Shown: piece by piece, positions 40,090 to 48,558 of the stretch
Position numbering within the stretch: the first letter of the stretch is position 1
How the letters are laid out: the number at the start of each line of letters is the position of its first letter
From: Salibaculum halophilum
GTDB taxonomy: Bacteria; Pseudomonadota; Alphaproteobacteria; Rhodobacterales; Rhodobacteraceae
Assembly: GCF_002094885.1 (NCBI RefSeq)
Contig: NZ_MSIT01000001.1
Location: forward strand, 1 to 64,000
Length of the DNA: 64,000 bases
Direction of reading: 5' to 3'
The notes under the pieces: model-generated
Database searches by the model: none
What the model was told of the DNA's origin: nothing
The model's input: the letters and a program-made list of their open reading frames with translations, nothing else
Position numbers and translations under genes: made by a program

Positions 40090-40356
40090 ATGACACAAGA
40101 AACGGAGCTGATGCTGCGCGGCTACGGGTTGACCACGGCAGAGATGTTCTACCGCATGCCGGACTATCCCAGCGTGCTCAACACCTTCATCTGGCAGGAC
40201 TACGACCTGGCGCCGGATCACGACAGGCTGATGGGGTTCATCGACTTCTGGAAGGCCGAGATAGAGGGCCGGTTGCACTCGGTCCGGTTTACCCATCGCA
40301 AGCTGATCGCGCCGGGCGAATGGCGCAACGTCGTGGGCGAGATGACCTGCCACTGA
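40090..40356 (+). CDS. Usg family protein
   Basis: An 88-residue protein resembling the Usg family (COG5425), seen as ELMLRGYGLTTAEMFYRMPD and FIWQDYDLAPDHDRLMGFIDFW. The family is common in alphaproteobacteria and of unknown function; a link to tryptophan metabolism was once proposed. The ATG at 40090 has GGAG 8 bases upstream; an in-frame ATG at 40069 would add seven residues. It is soluble and appears as a single-gene unit. Confidence 0.82.
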   Translation: MTQETELMLRGYGLTTAEMFYRMPDYPSVLNTFIWQDYDLAPDHDRLMGFIDFWKAEIEGRLHSVRFTHRKLIAPGEWRNVVGEMTCH

Positions 40357-40389
40357 GGCCGGTCAGACCGCGTAGGTCGCTGTAACCCT

Positions 40390-41433
40390 TTAGACGGCCC
40401 GGGCCAGCATCCCGTAAAGATCGCGCGGGTCGTCCGGGTCGGCCAACAGGTCCAGCAACTGGTAATGATCGCTGCCCGCTATGGCGTCGCGGACCACCTT
40501 GAGCGCCGAGAAATCCTCGATCGCGAAGCCCACGGAATCGAACAGCGTGATCTGCGCGGCTTCCTTGCGGCCTGCGGCCTTGCCGGCCAAGACCTGCCAG
40601 AGCTCGGTGACGGGGTGATCCTCTGCCATCTGCTGGATCTCGCCCTCGACGCGGGTCTGGGGCGGGTATTCCACGAAAACCGAGGCCCGGTCGAGGATGC
40701 CCGGCGCCAGTTCCGTCTTGCCCGGACAATCGCCGCCTATGGCGTTGATGTGCACGCCGGGGCCGACCATGTTGTCGGACAGGATCGTGGCGTATTGCTT
40801 GTCGGCGGTGCAGGTGGTCAGGATCTGCGCGCCCTCTATCGCCTCTTCGGCGCTGGCGCAGGGCAACACGGTCAACCCGCTGCCCGCCAGATTGCGGGCG
40901 CATTTCTCGGTGGCCGCGCGGTCCTTGTCCCACAGCCGCACGGTGTCGATGCCGCAGATCGCGCCGAAGGCGCGGCACTGGAACTCGGACTGCGCGCCGT
41001 TGCCGATCATCGCCATGGTGGTGGCGCCGCGCGGTGCCAGGTGTTTGCCCGCCAGCGCCGACATGGCCGCGGTGCGCAGCGCTGTCAGCAGGGTCATTTC
41101 CGTCAGCAGCACCGGATAGCCCGTCTCGACCGAGGCCAGCAGGCCGAAGGCGGTGACGGTCTGCAACCCGGTGTGCGTGTTCTTGGGGTGCCCGTTGACG
41201 TATTTGAAGCCGTAGAGCGTGCCGTCCGCGGTTGGCATCAGTTCGATCACGCCGAGGGGCGAATGGCTGGCCACGCGCGGCGTCTTGTCGAAGCTTTCCC
41301 AGCGCAGGAAGTCGGCCTCGATGGCGCCCGCCAGGCGGCGCAGCATCTCGTCCAGCCCGGTCTCGTGGACCAGGCGCATCATGTTCTCGACGGAAACGAA
41401 AGGCACGAGGGCCCTTTCGGAGGGATCGGTCAT
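40390..41433 (-). CDS. Ornithine cyclodeaminase
   Basis: A 347-residue NAD-dependent enzyme of the OCD/mu-crystallin family that converts ornithine to proline and ammonia. The N-terminal dimer and substrate domain is followed by a Rossmann fold with MIGNGAQSEFQCRAF. The neighbouring arginase, coupled by ATGA, supplies ornithine. That makes an arginine to ornithine to proline route, as in the Agrobacterium arc/ocd system. Confidence 0.93.
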   Translation of the reverse strand: MTDPSERALVPFVSVENMMRLVHETGLDEMLRRLAGAIEADFLRWESFDKTPRVASHSPLGVIELMPTADGTLYGFKYVNGHPKNTHTGLQTVTAFGLLASVETGYPVLLTEMTLLTALRTAAMSALAGKHLAPRGATTMAMIGNGAQSEFQCRAFGAICGIDTVRLWDKDRAATEKCARNLAGSGLTVLPCASAEEAIEGAQILTTCTADKQYATILSDNMVGPGVHINAIGGDCPGKTELAPGILDRASVFVEYPPQTRVEGEIQQMAEDHPVTELWQVLAGKAAGRKEAAQITLFDSVGFAIEDFSALKVVRDAIAGSDHYQLLDLLADPDDPRDLYGMLARAV

Positions 41434-42353
41434 GCGTAGCTCCGTGTCGGGCGGTCGAAGATGCGCCGCCCCAGGAGTGAGGCCACCAGGTCCACCATGA
41501 CGCTGGCCGTGCGGCCGCGTTCATCGAGGAAGGGGTTGAGTTCAACGAGGTCCAGCGCGGCGAGGCAGCCGCTGTCGTGCAGCAGCTCCATGACGAGGTG
41601 CGCCTCGCGGAAACCGGCCCCGCCGGGCACGGTGGTGCCCACGGCCGGGGCGAGGCCGGGGTCCAGGAAATCCACGTCGAGCGAGACATGCAGCAGCCCA
41701 TTCGCGGCGCGCACCTTGTCGAGAAAGGCCGCCAGTGGCCCGGCGATGCCGTGTTCGTCGATGGCGCGCATGTCGGTCAGCGCAATGTCCGTCTTGGCCA
41801 GCAGGGCCCGTTCGGCCGGATCGACCGAGCGCAGGCCGATCATGGCGACGCGGTCGGTGGGGATGGGCGCGGCGAGCGGTGGAAAGTCATCGAATCCCGG
41901 CTGGCCGGTGACATAGGCCACCGGCGTGCCGTGCAGGTGCCCGGTCTCGGTCGATTTCGGCGTGTTGAAATCAGAATGCGCATCGAGCCAGAGCAGGAAC
42001 AGCGGCCGGCCCTCTTCTGCCGCGTGACCGGCCATGCCGGCGACAGACCCAAGCGACAGCGCGTGATCGCCGCCGAGGAAGATTGGCAGACCCTCGGCCG
42101 CGGCCTGCCGCGCGGCGTGCGCCAGGGTACGGGTCCAGCCGACATTGGCGGCCAGGTCGTGGATATGCGGGTGCTCGGGCAGGGCCGGGGTTTCAGGTGA
42201 GAGGTTGCCCCGGTCCTCGACACTGTGGCCAAGGGCGGTCAACTGCTCTGGCAGGCCCGCCACGCGATAGGCGTCGGGCCCCATGAGGCAGCCGGCGCGG
42301 CGCTTGCCGCTGTCCACGGGGGCGCCGACGAGAATACAGTGCGTTTGATCCAT
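41430..42353 (-). CDS. rocF: Arginase
   Basis: A 307-residue binuclear manganese enzyme that hydrolyses arginine to ornithine and urea. All metal motifs are visible: H in GGDHALSLG, D-x-H-x-D in DAHSDFN, D-x-D in SLDVDFLDP. The substrate region EEGRPLFLLWL precedes the DAH motif. It is first in a two-gene operon with ornithine cyclodeaminase and divergent from an Lrp-type regulator. Confidence 0.95.
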   Translation of the reverse strand: MDQTHCILVGAPVDSGKRRAGCLMGPDAYRVAGLPEQLTALGHSVEDRGNLSPETPALPEHPHIHDLAANVGWTRTLAHAARQAAAEGLPIFLGGDHALSLGSVAGMAGHAAEEGRPLFLLWLDAHSDFNTPKSTETGHLHGTPVAYVTGQPGFDDFPPLAAPIPTDRVAMIGLRSVDPAERALLAKTDIALTDMRAIDEHGIAGPLAAFLDKVRAANGLLHVSLDVDFLDPGLAPAVGTTVPGGAGFREAHLVMELLHDSGCLAALDLVELNPFLDERGRTASVMVDLVASLLGRRIFDRPTRSYA

Positions 42354-42397
42354 GCCGACATGATCGCCCGGAACACCACAGACATGAACTGGTCAAA

Positions 42398-42425
42398 TTG
42401 CGCAAAGTGGGTTATCATTGCACAA
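42398..42425. promoter_or_regulatory. Paired palindromes, candidate operator for Lrp-type regulator
   Basis: In the 86-base gap between divergent rocF and the Lrp-family gene, TTGCGCAA (42398-42405) and TTGCACAA (42418-42425) repeat at 20-base spacing, about two helical turns. The first is a perfect palindrome. Lrp/AsnC octamers bind such phased repeats, so this is probably the shared operator. Confidence 0.6.
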
Positions 42426-42439
42426 AACTGTAAGACATC

Positions 42440-42862
42440 ATGGACAATCTGGACAATGAGCTGATCGCCGCCCTGCAACGCGACGGCCGCGCCAGCCTGT
42501 CGGAACTGGCGCATGATCTGGATGTGACGCGCGCCACGGTTCGAGCGCGGCTGGACAAGCTGCGCGCCAGCGGCGAGATCGCCGGCTTCACCGTGCTGAC
42601 CCGCGCCGACGTCTCGCCCCACCCGGTGCGGGGCCTGATGATGCTGGGCATCGAGGGGCGCGGCACCGAACGGGTGATGCGTGCCCTTGCCGTCATGCCC
42701 GAGGTCCGGGCTGTGCATTCGACCAACGGCCATTGGGACCTGATCGCCGAGATTGGCGCGCGCACGCTGGTGGAACTGGACAACACCCTGTTCCGCATCC
42801 GCCGGATGGACGGCATCACCCGCTCGGAAACCAACCTGCTGCTGTCCACGCGGCGCGGTTAG
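42440..42862 (+). CDS. Lrp/AsnC family regulator, likely of arginine catabolism
   Basis: A 140-residue regulator. The N-terminal helix-turn-helix is LIAALQRDGRASLSELAHDL plus the recognition helix VTRATVRARLDKLR; the C-terminal RAM ligand domain has AVHSTNGHWDLIAEI. It is divergent from the arginase-ornithine cyclodeaminase operon and probably activates it in response to an amino acid, in the way of PutR or ArcR. The stop overlaps the end of convergent dsbB. Confidence 0.92.
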   Translation: MDNLDNELIAALQRDGRASLSELAHDLDVTRATVRARLDKLRASGEIAGFTVLTRADVSPHPVRGLMMLGIEGRGTERVMRALAVMPEVRAVHSTNGHWDLIAEIGARTLVELDNTLFRIRRMDGITRSETNLLLSTRRG

Positions 42863-43308
42863 CGGCGCGCTGCCAGCACCCACAGCGCGGCCAGCGCGAA
42901 GGAAAGCAGCGCGTTGTAGCTGGCCATGGACAGCCCCAGGAGCGACCAGGCCACCTCGTCGCACATCACCACCGGCGCGATATCGGTGGACAGCAGGTCG
43001 CCGCCCAGCCCCGCGCCCGCCCCGGTGCAGCTGGCAGGCCCCTCCCACCAGCCGCGCTCGACGCCGGTATGGTAGACACCGAGACCCGCCGTGGTGGCCG
43101 CCGCCAGCGCGCCCAGCAGCAGAAGGGGCCCCGCCGGGCGCCAGACCACCAGCGCGACCGCCCCGATCACGATCGCCGCCGCATGCGGCCAGCGTTGCCA
43201 CAGGCACATCGCGCAGGGCGGATAGCCCAGCGCCTGAAAGAAAAAGGCGCCGGCCAGCAACGCGAATGATCCGCCGGCGGCCACGAGGGTCAATCCGGAT
43301 CTGGTCAT
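42859..43308 (-). CDS. dsbB: Disulfide bond formation protein DsbB
   Basis: A 149-residue four-span inner-membrane quinone reductase that reoxidises DsbA. The first redox pair is CAMC in GYPPCAMCLWQRW; the second, in the periplasmic loop, is formed by the Cys in GPASCTGAG and the one in PVVMCDEVAW. The start ATG overlaps the stop of the DedA-like gene (ATGA). Confidence 0.92.
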   Translation of the reverse strand: MTRSGLTLVAAGGSFALLAGAFFFQALGYPPCAMCLWQRWPHAAAIVIGAVALVVWRPAGPLLLLGALAAATTAGLGVYHTGVERGWWEGPASCTGAGAGLGGDLLSTDIAPVVMCDEVAWSLLGLSMASYNALLSFALAALWVLAARR

Positions 43309-43907
43309 AGGTATCGCACCACGTAAAAGCCTCCGATGAGCACGAGGCAGAACAGCAGGAACATCAGCCCGAGGCGCCGCTCGATGAAATCGCGGATCGG
43401 GGCGCCGAATTTCCACAACAGCGCGGCGACGATGAAAAACCGCAGCCCGCGCGCGAGGATCGAGGTCACCACGAAGGTGCCCAGCGGCATCGCCGTCCAA
43501 CCCGACATGATGGTGATGACCTTGTAGGGAAAAGGGGTCAGCCCGGCGACCAGCACCGCCCAGAAGCCCACGTCGTTGAAGCGCTGGTTGAAGGCGGCCA
43601 TGGACTCGGTCTTGCCCAGCGCCTCGAGGATGGGCCGGCCGACGGAATCGTAGGCGAAGGCCCCGATGGCATAGCCCAGCATCCCGCCCAGCACCGAGGA
43701 CACCAGGCAGACGCCCGCGACGAGCCAGGCTCGGCGCGGTGCGGCCAGGATCATCGGGATCATCAGCACATCCGGCGGTATCGGAAAGACAGAGCTTTCT
43801 ACGAAGGACACCAGGGCCAGCACCCAGAGCGCGCGCGGGTGGTCGGCCATGGACATGGTCCAGTCGTATAGGCGGCGGATCATACGGGTGTCCGGGATGG
43901 CAGGCAT
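43305..43907 (-). CDS. DedA/YqaA-like membrane protein (VTT domain)
   Basis: A 200-residue polytopic protein with DedA-family features: E-x-x-x-F-P-x-P in SFVESSVFPIPPDVLMIPM and G-x-x-x-G-Y-x-x-G (GGMLGYAIGAF). Family members are implicated in lipid scrambling or flippase activity and membrane homeostasis. An internal ATG (MIRRLYDWT), eight codons in, is an alternative start. Coupled to dsbB. Confidence 0.85.
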   Translation of the reverse strand: MPAIPDTRMIRRLYDWTMSMADHPRALWVLALVSFVESSVFPIPPDVLMIPMILAAPRRAWLVAGVCLVSSVLGGMLGYAIGAFAYDSVGRPILEALGKTESMAAFNQRFNDVGFWAVLVAGLTPFPYKVITIMSGWTAMPLGTFVVTSILARGLRFFIVAALLWKFGAPIRDFIERRLGLMFLLFCLVLIGGFYVVRYL

Positions 43908-44012
43908 CGTTGCAGCGTCTTAGGCCACGGAACCCCCCGGGGGTCAATAGAGGTGGAGGCCCCGTTTCCGCGTTGACCGCGCGCGGGCGCGCGGTTATCG
44001 ACCAATTCGGCG

Positions 44013-44098
44013 GCCGGTGTGGCGGAACGGTAGACGCAGGGGATTCAAAATCCCCCGATGGCAACATCGTGAGGGTTCGATTCCCTCCACCGGCACCA
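44013..44098 (+). tRNA. tRNA-Leu (anticodon CAA)
   Basis: An 86-base class II tRNA. The acceptor GCCGGTG pairs with CACCGGC; CAA is the anticodon (44046-44048) in a GGGGATT/AATCCCC stem-loop. A long variable arm (CGATG/CATCG) marks Leu; the T-arm is GAGGG-TTCGATT-CCCTC. The CCA end is encoded. It decodes UUG. Confidence 0.96.
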
Positions 44099-44769
44099 GC
44101 GCCGCACAGGGTCCGCGGCGTTAATACAGCAGCCGCTGACAGGGGCGCGCCATCACGATCCCGCCACATTTCACGATGCGGAACCTACGGAAGGCGAATC
44201 AAATTGTTCGCGTTTGCAGAAAGATACGGGATTGCCACGTGGATTGATCTGCATTCGATAACGGCTTGTTTACTTCCGTTGCCGGGCCGCTCTGTCTCGA
44301 CTTGAAGAAAGCCAGGACACCAGCCCACCCGGCCTGACTGACGCGATCACCGGTGAACTCGCCTTCAGGTGGTAAAATTCGGGCCAGATTTGAGGGTTGG
44401 CTGTCCTTTTGGGCAGTCGTTATTTCCGTAATCGAAACAATCCACTTGTATAGCGGCGATTTTTGCCCGTCGCCCAGAGCCAATCGCGACCATAATCAGG
44501 CGGTTGCGGACATCTTTCCGACATTTTTCCCTTTCTCAAAGCGTGCCGTGGGTTTACTCATTCAACCCGGGGGCTGAGGTGCCGTGGTGCACCGTGCCGA
44601 TGCTACAGTCGGTTTTCAGATTGTCTGCAGCTTGGGGTGTCAGCTCCACTGTCGTGACAAGACAATGATTGATCAGCTGGCCCCGTTGGGGTCGGCACCA
44701 TCCGGGCTGTGTTCCGGAGGGGATGTTTTGGACAAGTGGCCGCGCGCGTGGCTTACGGGAGACGCCGAG
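44099..44769 (+). other. 670-base AT-richer spacer before the RTX-Hint gene
   Basis: After the tRNA, GC content falls clearly from about 44150 to 44570 compared with the flanks. I see no recognised gene: a 94-codon minus-strand frame (44199-44483) opens with TTG and matches nothing known. No copy of the tRNA 3' end is repeated here, so it is not a proven integration site. ATTGTCT (44620-44626) and AGACAAT (44660-44666) form a spaced inverted repeat. The promoter of the RTX-Hint gene is expected here. Confidence 0.5.
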
Positions 44770-47700
44770 ATGACAAACGTGAACCTGACTTTCGATGACC
44801 TGAATGCCGGAACGGTCGTGGATGATGAATACCAGGCGCAGGGGGTCACGATCTCGTCGATCGTGAACGACGACGTCAATGACGATGAAACGCCTGCAAT
44901 GGTCTTCGACACCAGCCATCCGACCGGGGGCGACGACGACCTGGCCACCGAAAACCTCGGCAACGTCCTGATCATCCAGGAAGAAGACGACGAGGAGGAC
45001 GACGAGGAAGACGACGAGGAAGACGACGAAGAGGACGGCGAGGAAGACGACGAAGAAGACGGCGAGGAAGACGACGAGGAGGACGGCGAAGAAGACGACG
45101 AAGAGGACGACGAAGGAGACGACGAGGGAAGCGACCACCCAGAGCCCGACGACCGGGCCGACGGCGGCACACTCCGGTTCGACTTTTCGGATCCCTCGAC
45201 GATGAATTCGCTGACCCTGCTCGACGTCGAGGAATGCGCGCGTATCGAGCTGAAGGATGAAGACGGCCATGTCCTCTATGCCGAGACCCACGGGACCTCG
45301 AACAACGGCCAGAAAGACATCGATTTCGGCGGCATCGAGGGCGTCGCGACCATGGATGTCACCTTCTACGGGTCGGGCGCGCTTGACAACGTGAACTTCG
45401 ACACGCCCGCCGAGCTCGACGGCATCGTAGAGGGCACCGCCGGCGACGACGTGATCGACGTGGCCTACACCGGCGACCCCGAGGGCGACATGGTCGACAA
45501 TGACGACGCGATCCTGCCCGGAGATGTCGGCGATGACGACTTGATCGAAGCTTACGGCGGGGATGACACGGTCCTGGCCGGCAAGGGTGACGACGAGGTC
45601 TACGGCGGGTCGGGCGATGATGACCTGACCGGCGGGTCGGGCAACGACACCATCTTCGGCGGCACCGGCAACGACAAGATCGTCGGGGACGGCCCCGACG
45701 GGGTGGCGAACCCCGCCCCCGAGGCCAAGACGCTGGTCTGGGAAGATGTGGCCCCGGATCATACCGAGTTGAGCGGCACCACGACCTACGATGCCGGCGG
45801 CATCACGGTGGATATCGGCTATAACCCGCAGGACCACGGCGCCACGGCGACCATTTCCGACGAGGAGATGTATGTCGAGACGGGCGAGGGCTTCGACGCA
45901 GACTCGAGCCTCGAGCTTTACGGCAAGGGCGGTGAAGGCGGCTGGGACGACACGTCGACGACCACGCTCGACTTCTCGTCCACCTCGCCGGCCTACGGGG
46001 ACGAGGTCCAGAACGTGACCTTCCGCATCAACGATGTGGACCTGGCGACAAACCCTCACGACACGCATGTCGACCGCGTCACGATCAATGCCGTGGACGC
46101 CGAGGGCAATCCCGTCGATGTCGAGATCACTTCGGAGACCGGCGACCAGATCGTCGATGACAACCAGGCCACCGGCGACATCGAGCACGACGATGGTGTG
46201 ATCCCGGCCGCGCAAAAGGGCTCGATCCTCGTGTCGATCGCCGGGCCGGTGTCCAACCTCTCGATCGACTATGACAACGAGGCATTCACGGACCAGCAGG
46301 TCAACGTTTCGGACGTCACCTTCGAGACCATCCCGGTGACCGGGACCGGCCCCGAGGGCAATGACGTGCTCGTCGGCGGCGATGGCGATGACGTGATCGA
46401 GGGCAACGACGGGGATGACACGATCTCCGGCGGCAACGGCAGCGACACCGTCGATGGCGGTGACGGCGACGATATCATCGACACCAGTTCCGACGTGGTC
46501 CTGCCCAGCCCGGATGTCGGCTATCCCGGGATCTATCATGCGGATGCCGACCCGAATGACGACAAGGACATCGTCTCGGGCGGCGCGGGCGATGACACCA
46601 TCATCACCGGGGATGACGACGACACTGTGTTTGGCGGGGCCGGGGATGATGACATCAGCACCGGTTTCGACGACGACTACGTCGAGGCCGGCGCAGGCGA
46701 CGACACGATCACCGGGTCCGAAGGCAACGACGAGATCTACGGCGGCGATGGTGACGATACCATCTACGGCGGGCTGCCGCCGGGGCCGACGGATGCGCTG
46801 AACCTTCCCGACGATCTGGACGGCGACGGCGACAGCAACGACCCGGGTGAAGACCTCGTCACCAACAACAACAACGACACGCTGGTCGGCGGTGCGGGCG
46901 ACGACACGATTTTCGGGGCCGACGACGACGACACGCTGGTCGGCGGCACCGGGGATGACACGCTCGACGGCGGGGTCGACGACGACCACCTGACCGGCGG
47001 CGAGGGCGAGGACACCCTCACCGGTGGCCAGGGTGCCGACGAACAGGACGGTGGCCTCGGAGATGATCTCTTCATCGTGGACACCGCCGGCGATGGTGCC
47101 GATGACATGGTCATTGGCGGCGAAGACCCCGATCTGAACGGCGACGGCGAGTCCGACGACGTGGACGTGCTCGACCTGACCGGGTCCAATGTCCTGAACA
47201 TCGACTATACCGATCCCGGCGTCGGCGGCGGGGCCGGGGATTCCGAATCCGGGCGCGTGTTCTTCCAGGACGGCACCACGATGACCTTCGAGGAGATCGA
47301 GAATGTCATCCCCTGCTTCACGCCCGGCACCACCATCGCCACCCCGCGCGGCGAGCGCTTGGTCGAGGACTTGCGCGCGGGCGACCGGATCATAACCCGT
47401 GACAACGGCATTCAGGAGATCCGCTGGGTCGGCCGCAAGGACATGACGGGCCAGCAACTGGCGCGCAATCCGCATCTCAAGCCGATCCTGATCAGGGCCG
47501 GGGCGTTGGGCAACGGTCTGCCCGAGCGCGACACCGTCGTCTCGCCCAACCACCGCGTGCTGGTGGCCAGCGACCTGACGCAGCTCTACTTCGAAGAGCG
47601 CGAGGTTCTGGCCGCGGCCAAGCACTTGGTGGGCAGCGAGGGTGTGCATGAACTGGACGCGATGCAGACAAGCTACATCCATTTCATGTTCGACCGGCAC

Positions 47701-47895
47701 GAGGTGGTGTTGTCCAACGGCTGCTGGACCGAGAGCTTCCAGCCCGGCGACTACAGCCTCAAAGGTCTTGGCAACAGCCAGCGCAACGAGATCTTCGAGT
47801 TGTTCCCGGAGCTGGCCGGCAAGCCGGGGCTGGAGGGCTACCAGTCCGCGCGCCGTGCCCTCAAGAAGCACGAGGCCAAACTGCTCGTGAAGTGA
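44770..47895 (+). CDS. RTX calcium-binding protein with C-terminal Hint domain
   Basis: A 1041-residue probable secreted protein. The ATG (MTNVNLTFDDLNAGTVVDDE) has GGGAG 8 bases upstream; the longer GTG start has none. Order: an N-terminal beta-sandwich (about 1-70), a nearly pure Asp/Glu tract (71-121), the rest of the sandwich (to about 215), then three blocks of RTX nonapeptides (GGxGxD) at about 250-300, 530-590 and 605-775. A Hint (hedgehog/intein) domain begins with C849 in CFTPGTTIATPRGERLVEDL, with SPNHRVLVASDL downstream. No Sec signal: type I secretion is expected, with RTX folding on calcium outside. Hint domains of this kind are common in Rhodobacterales. No hlyBD pair is adjacent. 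Confidence 0.9.
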   Translation: MTNVNLTFDDLNAGTVVDDEYQAQGVTISSIVNDDVNDDETPAMVFDTSHPTGGDDDLATENLGNVLIIQEEDDEEDDEEDDEEDDEEDGEEDDEEDGEEDDEEDGEEDDEEDDEGDDEGSDHPEPDDRADGGTLRFDFSDPSTMNSLTLLDVEECARIELKDEDGHVLYAETHGTSNNGQKDIDFGGIEGVATMDVTFYGSGALDNVNFDTPAELDGIVEGTAGDDVIDVAYTGDPEGDMVDNDDAILPGDVGDDDLIEAYGGDDTVLAGKGDDEVYGGSGDDDLTGGSGNDTIFGGTGNDKIVGDGPDGVANPAPEAKTLVWEDVAPDHTELSGTTTYDAGGITVDIGYNPQDHGATATISDEEMYVETGEGFDADSSLELYGKGGEGGWDDTSTTTLDFSSTSPAYGDEVQNVTFRINDVDLATNPHDTHVDRVTINAVDAEGNPVDVEITSETGDQIVDDNQATGDIEHDDGVIPAAQKGSILVSIAGPVSNLSIDYDNEAFTDQQVNVSDVTFETIPVTGTGPEGNDVLVGGDGDDVIEGNDGDDTISGGNGSDTVDGGDGDDIIDTSSDVVLPSPDVGYPGIYHADADPNDDKDIVSGGAGDDTIITGDDDDTVFGGAGDDDISTGFDDDYVEAGAGDDTITGSEGNDEIYGGDGDDTIYGGLPPGPTDALNLPDDLDGDGDSNDPGEDLVTNNNNDTLVGGAGDDTIFGADDDDTLVGGTGDDTLDGGVDDDHLTGGEGEDTLTGGQGADEQDGGLGDDLFIVDTAGDGADDMVIGGEDPDLNGDGESDDVDVLDLTGSNVLNIDYTDPGVGGGAGDSESGRVFFQDGTTMTFEEIENVIPCFTPGTTIATPRGERLVEDLRAGDRIITRDNGIQEIRWVGRKDMTGQQLARNPHLKPILIRAGALGNGLPERDTVVSPNHRVLVASDLTQLYFEEREVLAAAKHLVGSEGVHELDAMQTSYIHFMFDRHEVVLSNGCWTESFQPGDYSLKGLGNSQRNEIFELFPELAGKPGLEGYQSARRALKKHEAKLLVK
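44980..45132 (+). repeat. Acidic tandem repeat inside the RTX-Hint gene
   Basis: About 150 bases of imperfect 12-bp units (GAGGAAGACGAC, read E-E-D-D) encode roughly 50 residues that are almost all Asp and Glu with a few Gly. It interrupts the N-terminal sandwich domain between NVLIIQE and DRADGGTLRF. Such a repeat can change length by slippage in steps of four codons, without a frameshift. Confidence 0.85.
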
Positions 47896-47940
47896 TATGC
47901 AGCTGCGCCCCGGGTCCACGCCCGGGGCCGCAAGACCGGA

Positions 47941-47971
47941 CCGGGGCGCGATGTGGCGCCCCGGTTCATTT
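47941..47971 (+). terminator. Probable terminator after the RTX-Hint gene
   Basis: A 9-bp stem CCGGGGCGC/GCGCCCCGG with a 6-base loop is followed by TTCATTT. A second hairpin (CCCCGGG/CCCGGGG) lies just before, at about 47909. The T-run is interrupted, so termination strength is uncertain. It lies between two convergent genes. Confidence 0.6.
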
Positions 47972-48558
47972 CATTGGCGGGTTTGGCGCCAGCGGGCCCA
48001 GTCCTCGGGGGTGTCGAGGTCGACGCGCGCGCGCTGGCCGGGCAGTGGGACGAGGTGGCGCCGGCCGCCATGGGCCGAGAGGATCGCCCGCGCCCCGGTA
48101 TCGCCGCCCAACCCGGCAAAGCCGTCCCGCACCGAGGCGTCGAAAAGCACCGGGTGACCGGGTGTGCCGTCTTGCGTCGTGGCTTGCCAGATCAGGGCGT
48201 CTGGAGCCGAGACCCGCGCCGCGACAACGCGGGCGATATCCGCGCCGGTGATCTCGGGCATGTCGGCGGGCAGGACGATCAGGTCGTGTGCCGCCGGGAT
48301 TGCGGCATTGCCCGCGCGCAAGCTCGCCGACATGCCCTCCTGCCAATCGGGCACCGCGACGATGCGGGCCCCCTGCGGCAGGACCGCGGCACGCGGATGG
48401 TCCGCCTCCGGCAGGGTCACAAAGACCGGCCCGTGAGGCATGCAAAGCGCCACAATCCGGCGCAGCAGCGGCTGGCCGTCCACCCGTTCCAGCAGCTTGT
48501 CACGCCCGGCCATCCGGGACGAGGCCCCCGCCGCCGGTATCAGGATCGCCACGCTCAC
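47971..48558 (-). CDS. MobA-like nucleotidyltransferase (molybdenum cofactor type)
   Basis: A 195-residue protein of the MobA/MocA group. The GTG start gives VSVAILIPAAGASSRMAGRD, whose AAGxSxRMG is the nucleotide-binding signature, followed by KLLERVDGQPLL. PADMPEITGADI and GTPGHPVLF are further family motifs. It most resembles enzymes that add cytidine to molybdopterin for xanthine-dehydrogenase-type enzymes. GGAGG lies 5 bases before the GTG. The start overlaps the stop of a 25-codon ORF (GTGA). Confidence 0.88.
   Translation of the reverse strand: MSVAILIPAAGASSRMAGRDKLLERVDGQPLLRRIVALCMPHGPVFVTLPEADHPRAAVLPQGARIVAVPDWQEGMSASLRAGNAAIPAAHDLIVLPADMPEITGADIARVVAARVSAPDALIWQATTQDGTPGHPVLFDASVRDGFAGLGGDTGARAILSAHGGRRHLVPLPGQRARVDLDTPEDWARWRQTRQ

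Noticed and set aside
44199-44483. 94-codon minus-strand frame in the AT-richer patch
   Set aside because: Starts with TTG, has no ribosome-binding site and no recognisable domain; kept only as part of the composition note.
44013-44770. tRNA-Leu as integration site of a mobile element
   Set aside because: No integrase, no repeat of the tRNA 3' end and no phage or transposon gene nearby.
44554-47919. Very long minus-strand frame opposite the RTX-Hint gene
   Set aside because: Shadow of the Gly/Asp-rich repeats (reads as Val/Ile/His-rich); the plus strand has ordered RTX and Hint motifs and a good start.
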